DNA from: Planctomycetaceae bacterium
GTDB lineage: Bacteria; Planctomycetota; Planctomycetia; Pirellulales; UBA1268
Direction of reading: 5' to 3'
NCBI GenBank assembly: GCA_947453875.1
Contig: CANGIH010000061.1
Coordinates: 1 to 9,688, forward strand
Length of the DNA: 9,688 nt
This document shows positions 1-5,636 of the stretch, one piece after another (the first letter of the stretch is position 1; every line of letters begins with the position of its first letter). The notes beneath the pieces were generated by a model that saw only the letters and a program-made list of their open reading frames with translations, was not told the origin of the DNA and did not search any database. The translations under genes were made by a program, and so were the position numbers.

Positions 1-979
1 CAGGAGCTGCCGGGCCCGCAGGGATCGTCGCGGCGACTGCCACTGCGGGCGTGGACGAGGCAGGTTGAGAGGCGAGCGGCGCCTGCTCGGGAGCCATCGC
101 AATCGCCGCCGGGGGGGATTCTCGCGGCATCGAGGCCACGCTCTCCGCCGGCGGCGGCGGGGCGAGGGGAGCGGCCCCCGCGACGGCAGGCCCGGTAGCG
201 TCGGCTTGGGGGAGGCTCCTGCCGGTGGCCGCAGCCATCGCCGCAGCCGCTTCCGGCGTGATGCCATGCGAGCCCACCGTCGCCAAAAAAGCCCGCACCC
301 GCGTCGAGCAGGCACCGATCGTCCGCCCCTGCGCCTGCCCGAAGAGAATCCCGGCCAGCTCGCCGCGGGCATTGAGGATCGGGCCGCCAGAGTCTCCCTG
401 CCGGGCCCGCGCCGCAAGCTCCACAAACTCCAGCGGATAGCCGGTGCCGGGAGCGAGATACTGCGTGCAGGCGCCGGTCTCGGAGCGGAACGGCCCCTTG
501 CCATAGCCGAGGATCGAGAGCGGCTCGCCGATCGCCGGAGGGGCCGGCGCGATCGGGATCGGCGCCACCTTCGGCCGCCAGATCGCGATCGCAGCCAGAT
601 CCCACGGCTCGTCATGCCGGATCACCGTGCCGGCCGTCTGGAATCCGTCGGGGAACTGCACGAGCACCGCCGACTTCGCGTTGCGGATCACATGCCAGTT
701 GGTGAGCACGAGCCCCTGGGAGGGATTGATGTCGACAAGCGCCCCAGACCCCATCGACGTGCCGCCATTCTCCGGGGCAATGATCCGGACGACGGCTGGA
801 TGAGGCGGATGGCCGCTGCCGAGGAAGTCGGCGAACGCCTCAGGGGCGAAAGCTTGCGGCGCGGCCCCTCCCCCCAGCCCCCAGCCCCAGGGCGCGAGCT
901 GCGCCGAGGCACTCGGCATGACCGCCAGCATCGAAGACAACACCACCATCCACACGGCGATGCGCGGAAGTGGTCGCAT
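1..979 (-). CDS. Secreted trypsin-like (S1 family) serine protease, C-terminus beyond the left edge
   Basis: Reading leftward from the ATG at 979 gives 326 codons with no stop, so the 3' end lies outside the window. Residues 1-26 form a signal peptide (MRPLPRIAVWMVVL..., ending PSASA before Q27), so the protein is exported. The protease fold follows: catalytic His in TNWHV (H96), Asp in WDLAAIAI (D127) and the nucleophile in GDSGGP (S197), in the order and spacing of trypsin/HtrA-like enzymes. Two cysteines (C171 and one near residue 217, in IGACSTRV) might pair. From about residue 240 the chain becomes Ala/Pro-rich with low complexity, which looks like a linker or tail rather than a PDZ domain; what follows is unseen. 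The start is supported by GAGGA at 988-992, eight bases upstream. It lies 37 bp after the microprotein stop and is probably co-transcribed with it. Substrate unknown. Protease call confident; HtrA versus other S1 subtype is not. Confidence 0.88.
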   Translation of the reverse strand, partial: MRPLPRIAVWMVVLSSMLAVMPSASAQLAPWGWGLGGGAAPQAFAPEAFADFLGSGHPPHPAVVRIIAPENGGTSMGSGALVDINPSQGLVLTNWHVIRNAKSAVLVQFPDGFQTAGTVIRHDEPWDLAAIAIWRPKVAPIPIAPAPPAIGEPLSILGYGKGPFRSETGACTQYLAPGTGYPLEFVELAARARQGDSGGPILNARGELAGILFGQAQGRTIGACSTRVRAFLATVGSHGITPEAAAAMAAATGRSLPQADATGPAVAGAAPLAPPPPAESVASMPRESPPAAIAMAPEQAPLASQPASSTPAVAVAATIPAGPAAP

Positions 980-987
980 GCTCTAGT

Positions 988-992
988 TCCTC
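988..992 (-). promoter_or_regulatory. Ribosome binding site of the serine protease gene
   Basis: GAGGA on the minus strand, eight bases before the ATG at 979. It fixes the start just ahead of a good signal peptide and shows the protease does not depend only on translational coupling to the microprotein. Confidence 0.65.
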
Positions 993-1016
993 GGGCGCGG
1001 ATCGCGGGCCCGGAGG

Positions 1017-1169
1017 TCAGCGAGGGGCGCGACGCATCGCCTGACGACGCACCTCGCGGGCGATGATCCGCTGGAGCAGCACCTGCCGTAGCCGGACCCG
1101 CTCCTGCTCGATCTCCTCGGCCATCAAAGCCGCTTTGCGGGTGAGCGCCTTGCCCGAATGCGTGACCAT
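1017..1169 (-). CDS. Small basic helical protein (50 aa), unknown function
   Basis: A 50-codon ORF from ATG 1169 to TGA 1017. It begins MVTHSGKALTRKAALMAEEI and continues as one predicted amphipathic, highly charged helix rich in Glu, Gln and Arg, ending in an Arg-rich tail (MRRAPR). There is no signal peptide or membrane segment, so it should be cytoplasmic; the composition suits a coiled coil, an RNA/DNA-binding peptide or a partner protein. Support for it being real: GGAGGA six bases upstream of the ATG (1176-1181), the strongest such site in the window, and codons that keep the local G/C-ending bias. It sits 37 bp upstream of the protease start, on the same strand, with its own separate RBS, so the two are likely one transcript. 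I do not recognise the family. The alternative is a non-conserved chance ORF; longer ORFs in other frames here look like shadows. Confidence 0.6.
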   Translation of the reverse strand: MVTHSGKALTRKAALMAEEIEQERVRLRQVLLQRIIAREVRRQAMRRAPR

Positions 1170-1175
1170 CGGCCG

Positions 1176-1181
1176 TCCTCC
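1176..1181 (-). promoter_or_regulatory. Strong Shine-Dalgarno site of the 50-aa ORF
   Basis: GGAGGA on the minus strand with a six-base spacer to ATG 1169, a near-perfect anti-SD match. It decides both the existence and the start of the small gene. Most other genes in the window have weak or no such site, so this one stands out. Confidence 0.7.
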
Positions 1182-1188
1182 CTTGGCG

Positions 1189-1215
1189 GGCGGCCAGACG
1201 CCGCCCCGATCGGGG
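1189..1215 (-). other. GC hairpin and overlapping palindrome in the 136-bp gap before the microprotein
   Basis: GGCGGC and GCCGCC (1189-1194 and 1200-1205) can form a 6-bp stem with a 5-nt loop, and a perfect 12-bp palindrome CCCCGATCGGGG at 1204-1215 overlaps it by two bases. They lie between the ilvA stop (1306) and the microprotein RBS. They could end the ilvA transcript or fold in the microprotein leader. There is no T-tract, so it is not a classical intrinsic terminator, and GC-rich DNA gives such stems by chance. No convincing promoter is visible in the rest of 1170-1305. Confidence 0.3.
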
Positions 1216-1305
1216 AGTCATCGGCATTCCAGGGCGGGTCAGAACAGCCACCGACGGATGAGGCAGTCAGAATCCGCGCAACCTCCCCATCCCCCCAGCC
1301 GGCCA

Positions 1306-2559
1306 CTACCCTCCCGCCGTCACCGCGGCGATCTCGAAACCGTCGCGGAGGAGACGGTCGCGAAGGGCGGAGACATGCTCGCGATCGGCCGTCTGCACCG
1401 TGACGTCGACGGTCACACTGAAGACATCGGGGCCGGCGAAGGTCCGGTCGTGAACAACCTCGAGGACGCTCGCGCCCGCCGCGGCGATCGAGGCGGTGAG
1501 CCGGGCGATCCCCCCGGGGCGGTCCATGACACGCGTCCGGAAACGCCACAGCCTGCCATCGGCAGCGAGGCCATGGTCGATGACCCGGCCGAGGGTCGTC
1601 ATGTCGATGTTGCCTCCGCAGAGCAGGAGCACCACCCGCTTGCCGCGGAGATCGGCGAGCTCCTCGTCGAGCAGCGCAGCCAGCGGGGCCGCCCCCGCCC
1701 CCTCGACGACCGTCTTTTCCAACTCGGAAAGCCGCAGCACCGCCAGTGCCAAAGCTTCCTCGTCGACGGTTACGACACGATCGACCAACGGGGCGGCCAG
1801 CGGAAACGAGACCTCCCCCACCTTCCCCACCGCAAGGCCGTCGGCGAGCGTCGGTCGGAGGGGCACCTGCACAGGTCGGCCCGCGGCAAGCGATGCCGAC
1901 AGGCTTCCCGCCGCCGTCGGCTCGACGGCCACGATCCTGATCCCCGGCTTGAGGGCCTTGGCGGCTATCGCGACGCCGGCAAGCAGCCCGGCTCCGCCGG
2001 TGGGCACGATGATCGCGTCGGCATCGGGGACATCCTCGAGCACCTCAAGCGCCATCGTCCCCTGCCCCGCGATCACCCGGGGATCGTCAAAGCCGTGGAT
2101 CCGTGACAGCCCATCGCGGGCGGCGATCTCCACCGCCATGGCACGGGCATCCTCGAAGGAATCCCCCTCGAGGATCACATGGGCCCCGAGCCGCCGGCAG
2201 GTGGCCACCTTCACCAGCGGCGCAAACCGCGGCATCACGACCGTGACGGGAATGCCGAGGAGACGACCATGCCAGGCCAGGCCGAGGGCGTGATTGCCGG
2301 CCGACGCCGCCACCACCCCCCGGGCCCGGGCCGGGGCGTCGAGCAGTTCCATCGCGTTGCGGGCCCCACGCTCCTTGAACGATCCCGTCCGCTGGAGGAG
2401 ATCGAGCTTGCACCACACCCGGCAACCGGTCAGATCGGAGAGGGGGATGCTCGGCGGGCAGGGCGTGCGGGCCACCCCGTCGCGGATCCGTGCATGGGCA
2501 GCACGGATGTCTTCGAGGGTCACCGCCGGCCGCGGCGGCGGGGGTGCGGAGCGGGTCAT
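1306..2559 (-). CDS. ilvA: Threonine ammonia-lyase (threonine dehydratase), PLP-dependent, with ACT-like C-terminal domain
   Basis: 417 aa. Fold-type II PLP enzyme converting L-threonine to 2-oxobutanoate and ammonia, the first step towards isoleucine or of threonine breakdown. Visible motifs: TGSFKERGARNA, with K62 as the PLP lysine; SAGNHALG (86-93); the phosphate loop PTGGAGLLAG (186-195); and LLCGGNID (312-319) near the end of the catalytic domain. Residues about 337-413 (LWRFRTRVMDRPGGIARL...) form an ACT-like regulatory domain, matching the medium-length, single-ACT form of the family. The family's usual GGGGL loop reads GGAGL here. The start at 2559 overlaps the phosphatase stop as ATGA and has no good SD of its own, so translational coupling is likely. 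Biosynthetic versus catabolic role cannot be settled: no other branched-chain genes are present. A serine/threonine dehydratase of wider specificity is the main alternative. Confidence 0.9.
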   Translation of the reverse strand: MTRSAPPPPRPAVTLEDIRAAHARIRDGVARTPCPPSIPLSDLTGCRVWCKLDLLQRTGSFKERGARNAMELLDAPARARGVVAASAGNHALGLAWHGRLLGIPVTVVMPRFAPLVKVATCRRLGAHVILEGDSFEDARAMAVEIAARDGLSRIHGFDDPRVIAGQGTMALEVLEDVPDADAIIVPTGGAGLLAGVAIAAKALKPGIRIVAVEPTAAGSLSASLAAGRPVQVPLRPTLADGLAVGKVGEVSFPLAAPLVDRVVTVDEEALALAVLRLSELEKTVVEGAGAAPLAALLDEELADLRGKRVVLLLCGGNIDMTTLGRVIDHGLAADGRLWRFRTRVMDRPGGIARLTASIAAAGASVLEVVHDRTFAGPDVFSVTVDVTVQTADREHVSALRDRLLRDGFEIAAVTAGG

Positions 2560-3158
2560 GGGGTGTGCCGCTTGGGGGCATGAAACGATCGGACGTCGAC
2601 CCAATCCATCCCGGCACGCTCGGCGGCGGCGATGCCCAGGTCGCTGTCCTCCCAGACGACACAGTGACCGGGGCGGACGGCCAGCCTTCTGGCAGCCTCG
2701 AGGAACGGATCGGGATCGGGCTTGTGACGGATGGTGTCCTCGCTTGCCACCACGGTGTCGAAGGCGCCATCGAGCCCGACATGGGCGAGGATCCGCTCGC
2801 AGACGGCACGGTGGCCGCCGGTGACCACCGCGATCGGAATCCGGCCCCGGCAGCGACGGACAACATCGACCACCGGGTCGATCGCCTCGACATGGGCCAG
2901 ACGCGAGAGGAAGGCCTCCTCTTTGGCATGCACCGCTCGGTCGAGATCGATCTCGATGCCCGCCTCGCGCGCGAGCGTGGCCACGATGTCGCGCGTCGGC
3001 CGCCCCCCCATCGCATAGAAGCGGTTTTCGTCGAACTCCAGGCCATGGATCCCCGTGACATGGAGCCAGGCCAGATAATGGGCCGGCATCGTGTCGGCGA
3101 GGGTGCCATCGCAGTCGAAGAGGATGGCGTCGTGGTCTTGGAGGGGCCAGATGGACAT
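2556..3158 (-). CDS. HAD-superfamily sugar-phosphate phosphatase, YqaB-like
   Basis: 200 aa, cytoplasmic, no signal or TM segments. All four HAD motifs are present: FDCDGTLAD with nucleophile D15 and acid/base D17; the Thr of VVTGGH (T113); K146 in HKPDPDPF; and WEDSDLGIAAAERAG with E170/D171 binding Mg2+. The cap region after motif I (AWLHVTGIHGLEFDENRFYAMGGRPT) and the end (AGMDWVDVRSF) closely recall E. coli YqaB (fructose-1-phosphate / 6-phosphogluconate phosphatase, beta-phosphoglucomutase branch). Family membership is clear; the substrate is inferred from remembered similarity. First gene of a two-gene operon: its TGA overlaps the ATG of ilvA by four bases. The ATG at 3158 is the only reasonable start, since HAD motif I begins at residue 14; no clear SD precedes it. 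A consensus -10 element lies about 50 bp upstream. Confidence 0.88.
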   Translation of the reverse strand: MSIWPLQDHDAILFDCDGTLADTMPAHYLAWLHVTGIHGLEFDENRFYAMGGRPTRDIVATLAREAGIEIDLDRAVHAKEEAFLSRLAHVEAIDPVVDVVRRCRGRIPIAVVTGGHRAVCERILAHVGLDGAFDTVVASEDTIRHKPDPDPFLEAARRLAVRPGHCVVWEDSDLGIAAAERAGMDWVDVRSFHAPKRHTP

Positions 3159-3210
3159 GGGGGCCACGGGGCGAAGGGGGCGTGAGCGGGAAAGGGGGGC
3201 GAAGCGTGTG

Positions 3211-3239
3211 ATTATAGCGCCTGAGCCGGTTTTTCGCCC
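3211..3239 (-). promoter_or_regulatory. Candidate sigma-70 promoter for the phosphatase-ilvA operon
   Basis: The minus strand reads GCTATAATCAC, with TATAAT at 3216-3211, a perfect -10 hexamer that is unexpected in such GC-rich DNA. With a 17-bp spacer the -35 hexamer would be GGGCGA (3239-3234), a poor match, so activation or an alternative sigma may be needed. The implied transcript start near 3204 leaves a leader of about 45 nt before ATG 3158. Confidence 0.5.
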
Positions 3240-3250
3240 CGAACAGGCTC
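3223..3250. repeat. Inverted repeat GAGCC-N18-GGCTC over the -35 region, possible operator
   Basis: GAGCC (3223-3227) and GGCTC (3246-3250) are a perfect 5-bp dyad; inside lies TTCG-CCC-CGAA, a second small dyad. The block covers the predicted -35 position of the minus-strand promoter, in the divergent spacer between the phosphatase and the chemoreceptor genes. A regulator bound here could affect both. The arms are short and chance is possible. Confidence 0.25.
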
Positions 3251-3347
3251 TCGCTGGCACCGCGAAGTAACCTATGGTTCCGGAGGTGGAGGATCGACCG
3301 CCGATTCCCCCCCCACACCGGTCCCATCCTGTCTCGAACGCCTCGCC

Positions 3348-5351
3348 ATGCGTCTGCCTCCCATCGGTATCCGCCCCCGGATCCTCATTGTCGGGGCTGC
3401 CACGCTCGTCCTTCTGGCAATGCTCGTGTTTGGTGTCTACCGGCGCGGCCTCGAGGTGCTGCGCGAATCGGCCGAGGAGACGATCCGTGGCCAGGCGGCG
3501 GCGATCGCGGCCGAATTTGACCGCGGCACCCTCGAGGCCCTCACCGCCGCCCGCGGGATGGCGCTTTCCGCCGCGGAGGGAATGGCGCACGGCCACGCCG
3601 AATTCGACGATCTCGCCCGCGCCGTGCTCGACGGCCAATCGCGTTTCCAAGGCACCTGGTATGTGATCGAATCGGAAGGGGATGCCGCCGCCCCACGGGT
3701 CGTCGCCTGGGGGCGCGATCCGGCCGACCCGGCCGCGATCATCCGCACCGCAGCATCGATCACCCAACCCCGCGCCACCATCGATGCGCGCGGCTATGCC
3801 CGCGTCCGCCAGCGCGCCGCCGAGGCACCGCGGAGCGAAGCGGGCCTCGTCACCGAGCCGCACGAGGAGTCGGATATCGTCGTCATCGACCATGTCTGGC
3901 CGATCGTGATCGACGGCCGGTTTGCCGGGGCCGCGGGGGTGAGTTGCCCGCTGGCCGACTTCGACGCGAGCCTGATGCGGATCCGCGATCGGCTGCAGCG
4001 GGCCGGATGGTCGGCGGCGATCTCGGTCGTCAGCCCCGAGGGGCATGTCGTTGCCGCCACCAGCAACAGCGGAGAGGCGGAGGGCCTGCCGCAGAACGAG
4101 ACCCATTGGTCGAGGATCCTCGACAGCCTGCGGGGGGAGCAGACATCGGTGGTGCGCGGGACCGACGCGACGACCGGTGCCGACTGCCTTTTCGCCGGGG
4201 CCCAGGCGCCGACCACCGGCTGGACGGTGGTCGTGAAACTCGCCTGGAGCGCCATCACCCGTCGCGTCCAGCGGCCGATGTTCGACATCCTCCTCTCCGC
4301 CATCGGAGCCCTTGCCATCCTCACAGGCTCGCTCACCTGGCTGGCAAGCAAGGTGCGTCGCCGGATCGCGACCGCCGCAGGCGTCGCCCGACGGGTCGCC
4401 GATGGGGATCTCACCGCCGCCCCTGATCTCCGTGGCGGCGACGAATCGGGGCAGCTCCTCCGCGACGTCAGCCACATGACGCAGAGCCTGCGGAGCATCG
4501 TCGAGCAGGTAAAGGACGCCGGCCGCGAACTCGACGCCACCTCCCATGACCTCGCCGCGGCCGGTGCCCATCAGCAGGAGGCGATTAATTCCCTCGGGGC
4601 GAGCACCACCGAAGCCGCCGCCGCCAGTCGGCAGATCTCCGTGACGGGCAAGGAACTGCTCGCCACGATGGACGAGGTGGCGGCCGTCGCCAACGAGACC
4701 GCCGCGGTCGCCGATGCCGGCCGGGAGAACCTCGGGGGGGTGGGCGAAACGATGCGCCATCTCGAGGAATCGACCAACGATTTCGGCGAGCGTCTGTCGC
4801 TCATCCGCCAGCGTGCGGAGGACATCAACATGGTCATCACGACGATCACGAAGGTGGCCGACCAGACCAATCTCCTCTCCATCAATGCCGCGATCGAGGC
4901 GGAGAAGGCCGGGGAATACGGCCACGGCTTCATCGTCGTCGCCCGCGAGATCCGCCGTCTCGCCGACCAGACCGCCGTGGCGACCCTCGACATCGAACGG
5001 CTCGTCGAGCAGATGCAGCAGGCCGTCAGCGTCGGGGTGTCGGAGATGGACCGCTTCGCCGTCGAGGTGAAGGCGGGCGTGGAGCGGGTCACGGGGATCA
5101 GCGGGCAGTTCGCCGACGTGATCGGGAAGGTGCATGGCCTCTCCACCCGATTCGACCAGGTCAACGAGGGGATGCGGGCCCAGGCCGCCGGGGCCCAGCA
5201 GATCGCCGAGGCACTCGTCACCCTCACCGACGGGTCACGATCGGCCGCCGACGCCCTCAATGAGTTTCACGGGGCCTCGACGAACATGGCCCGGGCGGTG
5301 GAGGGCCTGAACCAGTCGGTGAGCCGTTTCCGACTCGGCGAGCACTCCTGA
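3348..5351 (+). CDS. Methyl-accepting chemotaxis protein: Cache-like periplasmic sensor, HAMP, WspA-type signalling domain
   Basis: 667 aa inner-membrane receptor. TM1 is about 11-30; a periplasmic sensor of about 280 residues follows and looks like a double-Cache fold (WPIVIDGRFAGAAGVSCPL is typical of the membrane-distal half). TM2 is about 312-333, HAMP about 334-390, and then a long coiled-coil signalling domain to about 660. The tip, residues 505-528, contains QTNLLSINAAIEAEKAGEYG, then HGF and IVVAREIRRLADQTAVAT. The EAEKAGEYG and RRLADQTAVAT features, the later NEGMRAQAAGAQQI stretch and the end VSRFRLG match the Pseudomonas WspA signalling domain as I remember it, rather than E. coli Tsr-type receptors. 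Tip residues contacting CheA/CheW are mostly kept (N513, E517, K520 for Arg); His526 replaces a usual Arg. There is no C-terminal CheR-tethering pentapeptide. ATG 3348 precedes TM1 closely but has no SD. No CheA, CheW or WspR is nearby. Ligand unknown. Confidence 0.93.
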   Translation: MRLPPIGIRPRILIVGAATLVLLAMLVFGVYRRGLEVLRESAEETIRGQAAAIAAEFDRGTLEALTAARGMALSAAEGMAHGHAEFDDLARAVLDGQSRFQGTWYVIESEGDAAAPRVVAWGRDPADPAAIIRTAASITQPRATIDARGYARVRQRAAEAPRSEAGLVTEPHEESDIVVIDHVWPIVIDGRFAGAAGVSCPLADFDASLMRIRDRLQRAGWSAAISVVSPEGHVVAATSNSGEAEGLPQNETHWSRILDSLRGEQTSVVRGTDATTGADCLFAGAQAPTTGWTVVVKLAWSAITRRVQRPMFDILLSAIGALAILTGSLTWLASKVRRRIATAAGVARRVADGDLTAAPDLRGGDESGQLLRDVSHMTQSLRSIVEQVKDAGRELDATSHDLAAAGAHQQEAINSLGASTTEAAAASRQISVTGKELLATMDEVAAVANETAAVADAGRENLGGVGETMRHLEESTNDFGERLSLIRQRAEDINMVITTITKVADQTNLLSINAAIEAEKAGEYGHGFIVVAREIRRLADQTAVATLDIERLVEQMQQAVSVGVSEMDRFAVEVKAGVERVTGISGQFADVIGKVHGLSTRFDQVNEGMRAQAAGAQQIAEALVTLTDGSRSAADALNEFHGASTNMARAVEGLNQSVSRFRLGEHS

Positions 5352-5355
5352 TTCG

Positions 5356-5371
5356 GGGGCATTTTCGCCCC
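5356..5371 (+). terminator. Weak hairpin just after the chemoreceptor stop
   Basis: GGGGC-ATTTTC-GCCCC, a 5-bp stem with a 6-nt loop starting 5 bp after the TGA. No T-run follows, so at most a weak or factor-assisted terminator. Confidence 0.2.
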
Positions 5372-5427
5372 GTCCCCATCACCGCCGGGCCCCGGCGCCT
5401 GTGAAGGGGGGAGTTTCGGGGAGCCTG

Positions 5428-5457
5428 CAGGGGCGCGTGGGCCGTGCTCCGCCCCTG
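5428..5457 (+). terminator. Strong 8-bp hairpin between the chemoreceptor and surface-protein genes
   Basis: CAGGGGCG (5428-5435) pairs perfectly with CGCCCCTG (5450-5457) around a 14-nt loop. It is the longest perfect stem in the gap, 77 bp after the receptor stop. Without a T-tract it may mark or protect the receptor mRNA 3' end, or belong to the leader of the next gene. Confidence 0.35.
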
Positions 5458-5497
5458 ACCACGATGCCTGGGAAGCCTGGGCAAACCACCCCGACCC

Positions 5498-5614
5498 CTC
5501 CGCGCCCGGAGTCTGTTCCGGAAATGCTCATGGTGCGGGGCATGCCGGGTCGATCACTGCTGACGATCGTGCCGGTTATGAGGCGCTCGGTACACATCAG
5601 CCGGGCGAACCGGC
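5498..5614 (+). other. Series of potential hairpins in the leader of the surface-protein gene
   Basis: Four possible stems follow one another: CTCCG/CGGAG (5498-5511, loop CGCC); CCGG plus ATGCTC pairing with GGGCAT plus CCGG (5518-5548, with a small internal loop and one G-T pair); CGATC/GATCG (5551-5569); and GCCGG/CCGGC around a GCGAA loop (5600-5614). The last ends 22 bases before the start codon and could affect ribosome access. I match it to no known riboswitch, and GC-rich sequence folds readily, so function is unproven. The gap 5352-5636 shows no clear promoter hexamers and no convincing gene. Confidence 0.3.
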
Positions 5615-5636
5615 CACCGACCGGAATCCGAATCCA

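Noticed and set aside
65..1066. Long plus-strand ORF (333 codons) opposite the protease and microprotein
   Set aside because: Arg/Pro/Gly-rich without domains; it is the antisense shadow of the protease, which has a signal peptide and a full catalytic triad.
688..1251. Minus-strand 187-codon ORF spanning the microprotein and protease starts
   Set aside because: Different frame from both genes, low-complexity Arg/Ser/Pro sequence, no motif; the frames with strong RBSs and a recognisable protease explain the region better.
3159..5135. Upstream extension of the phosphatase frame through the chemoreceptor gene
   Set aside because: The sequence before ATG 3158 is antisense to the receptor, His/Asp/Gly/Arg-rich and without domains; HAD motif I begins 14 residues after ATG 3158.
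5461..5560. Possible c-di-GMP-I riboswitch (GGGCAAACC phrase)
   Set aside because: The second conserved block (GACGCAAAGCC-like) and the GAAA tetraloop-receptor arrangement are absent.
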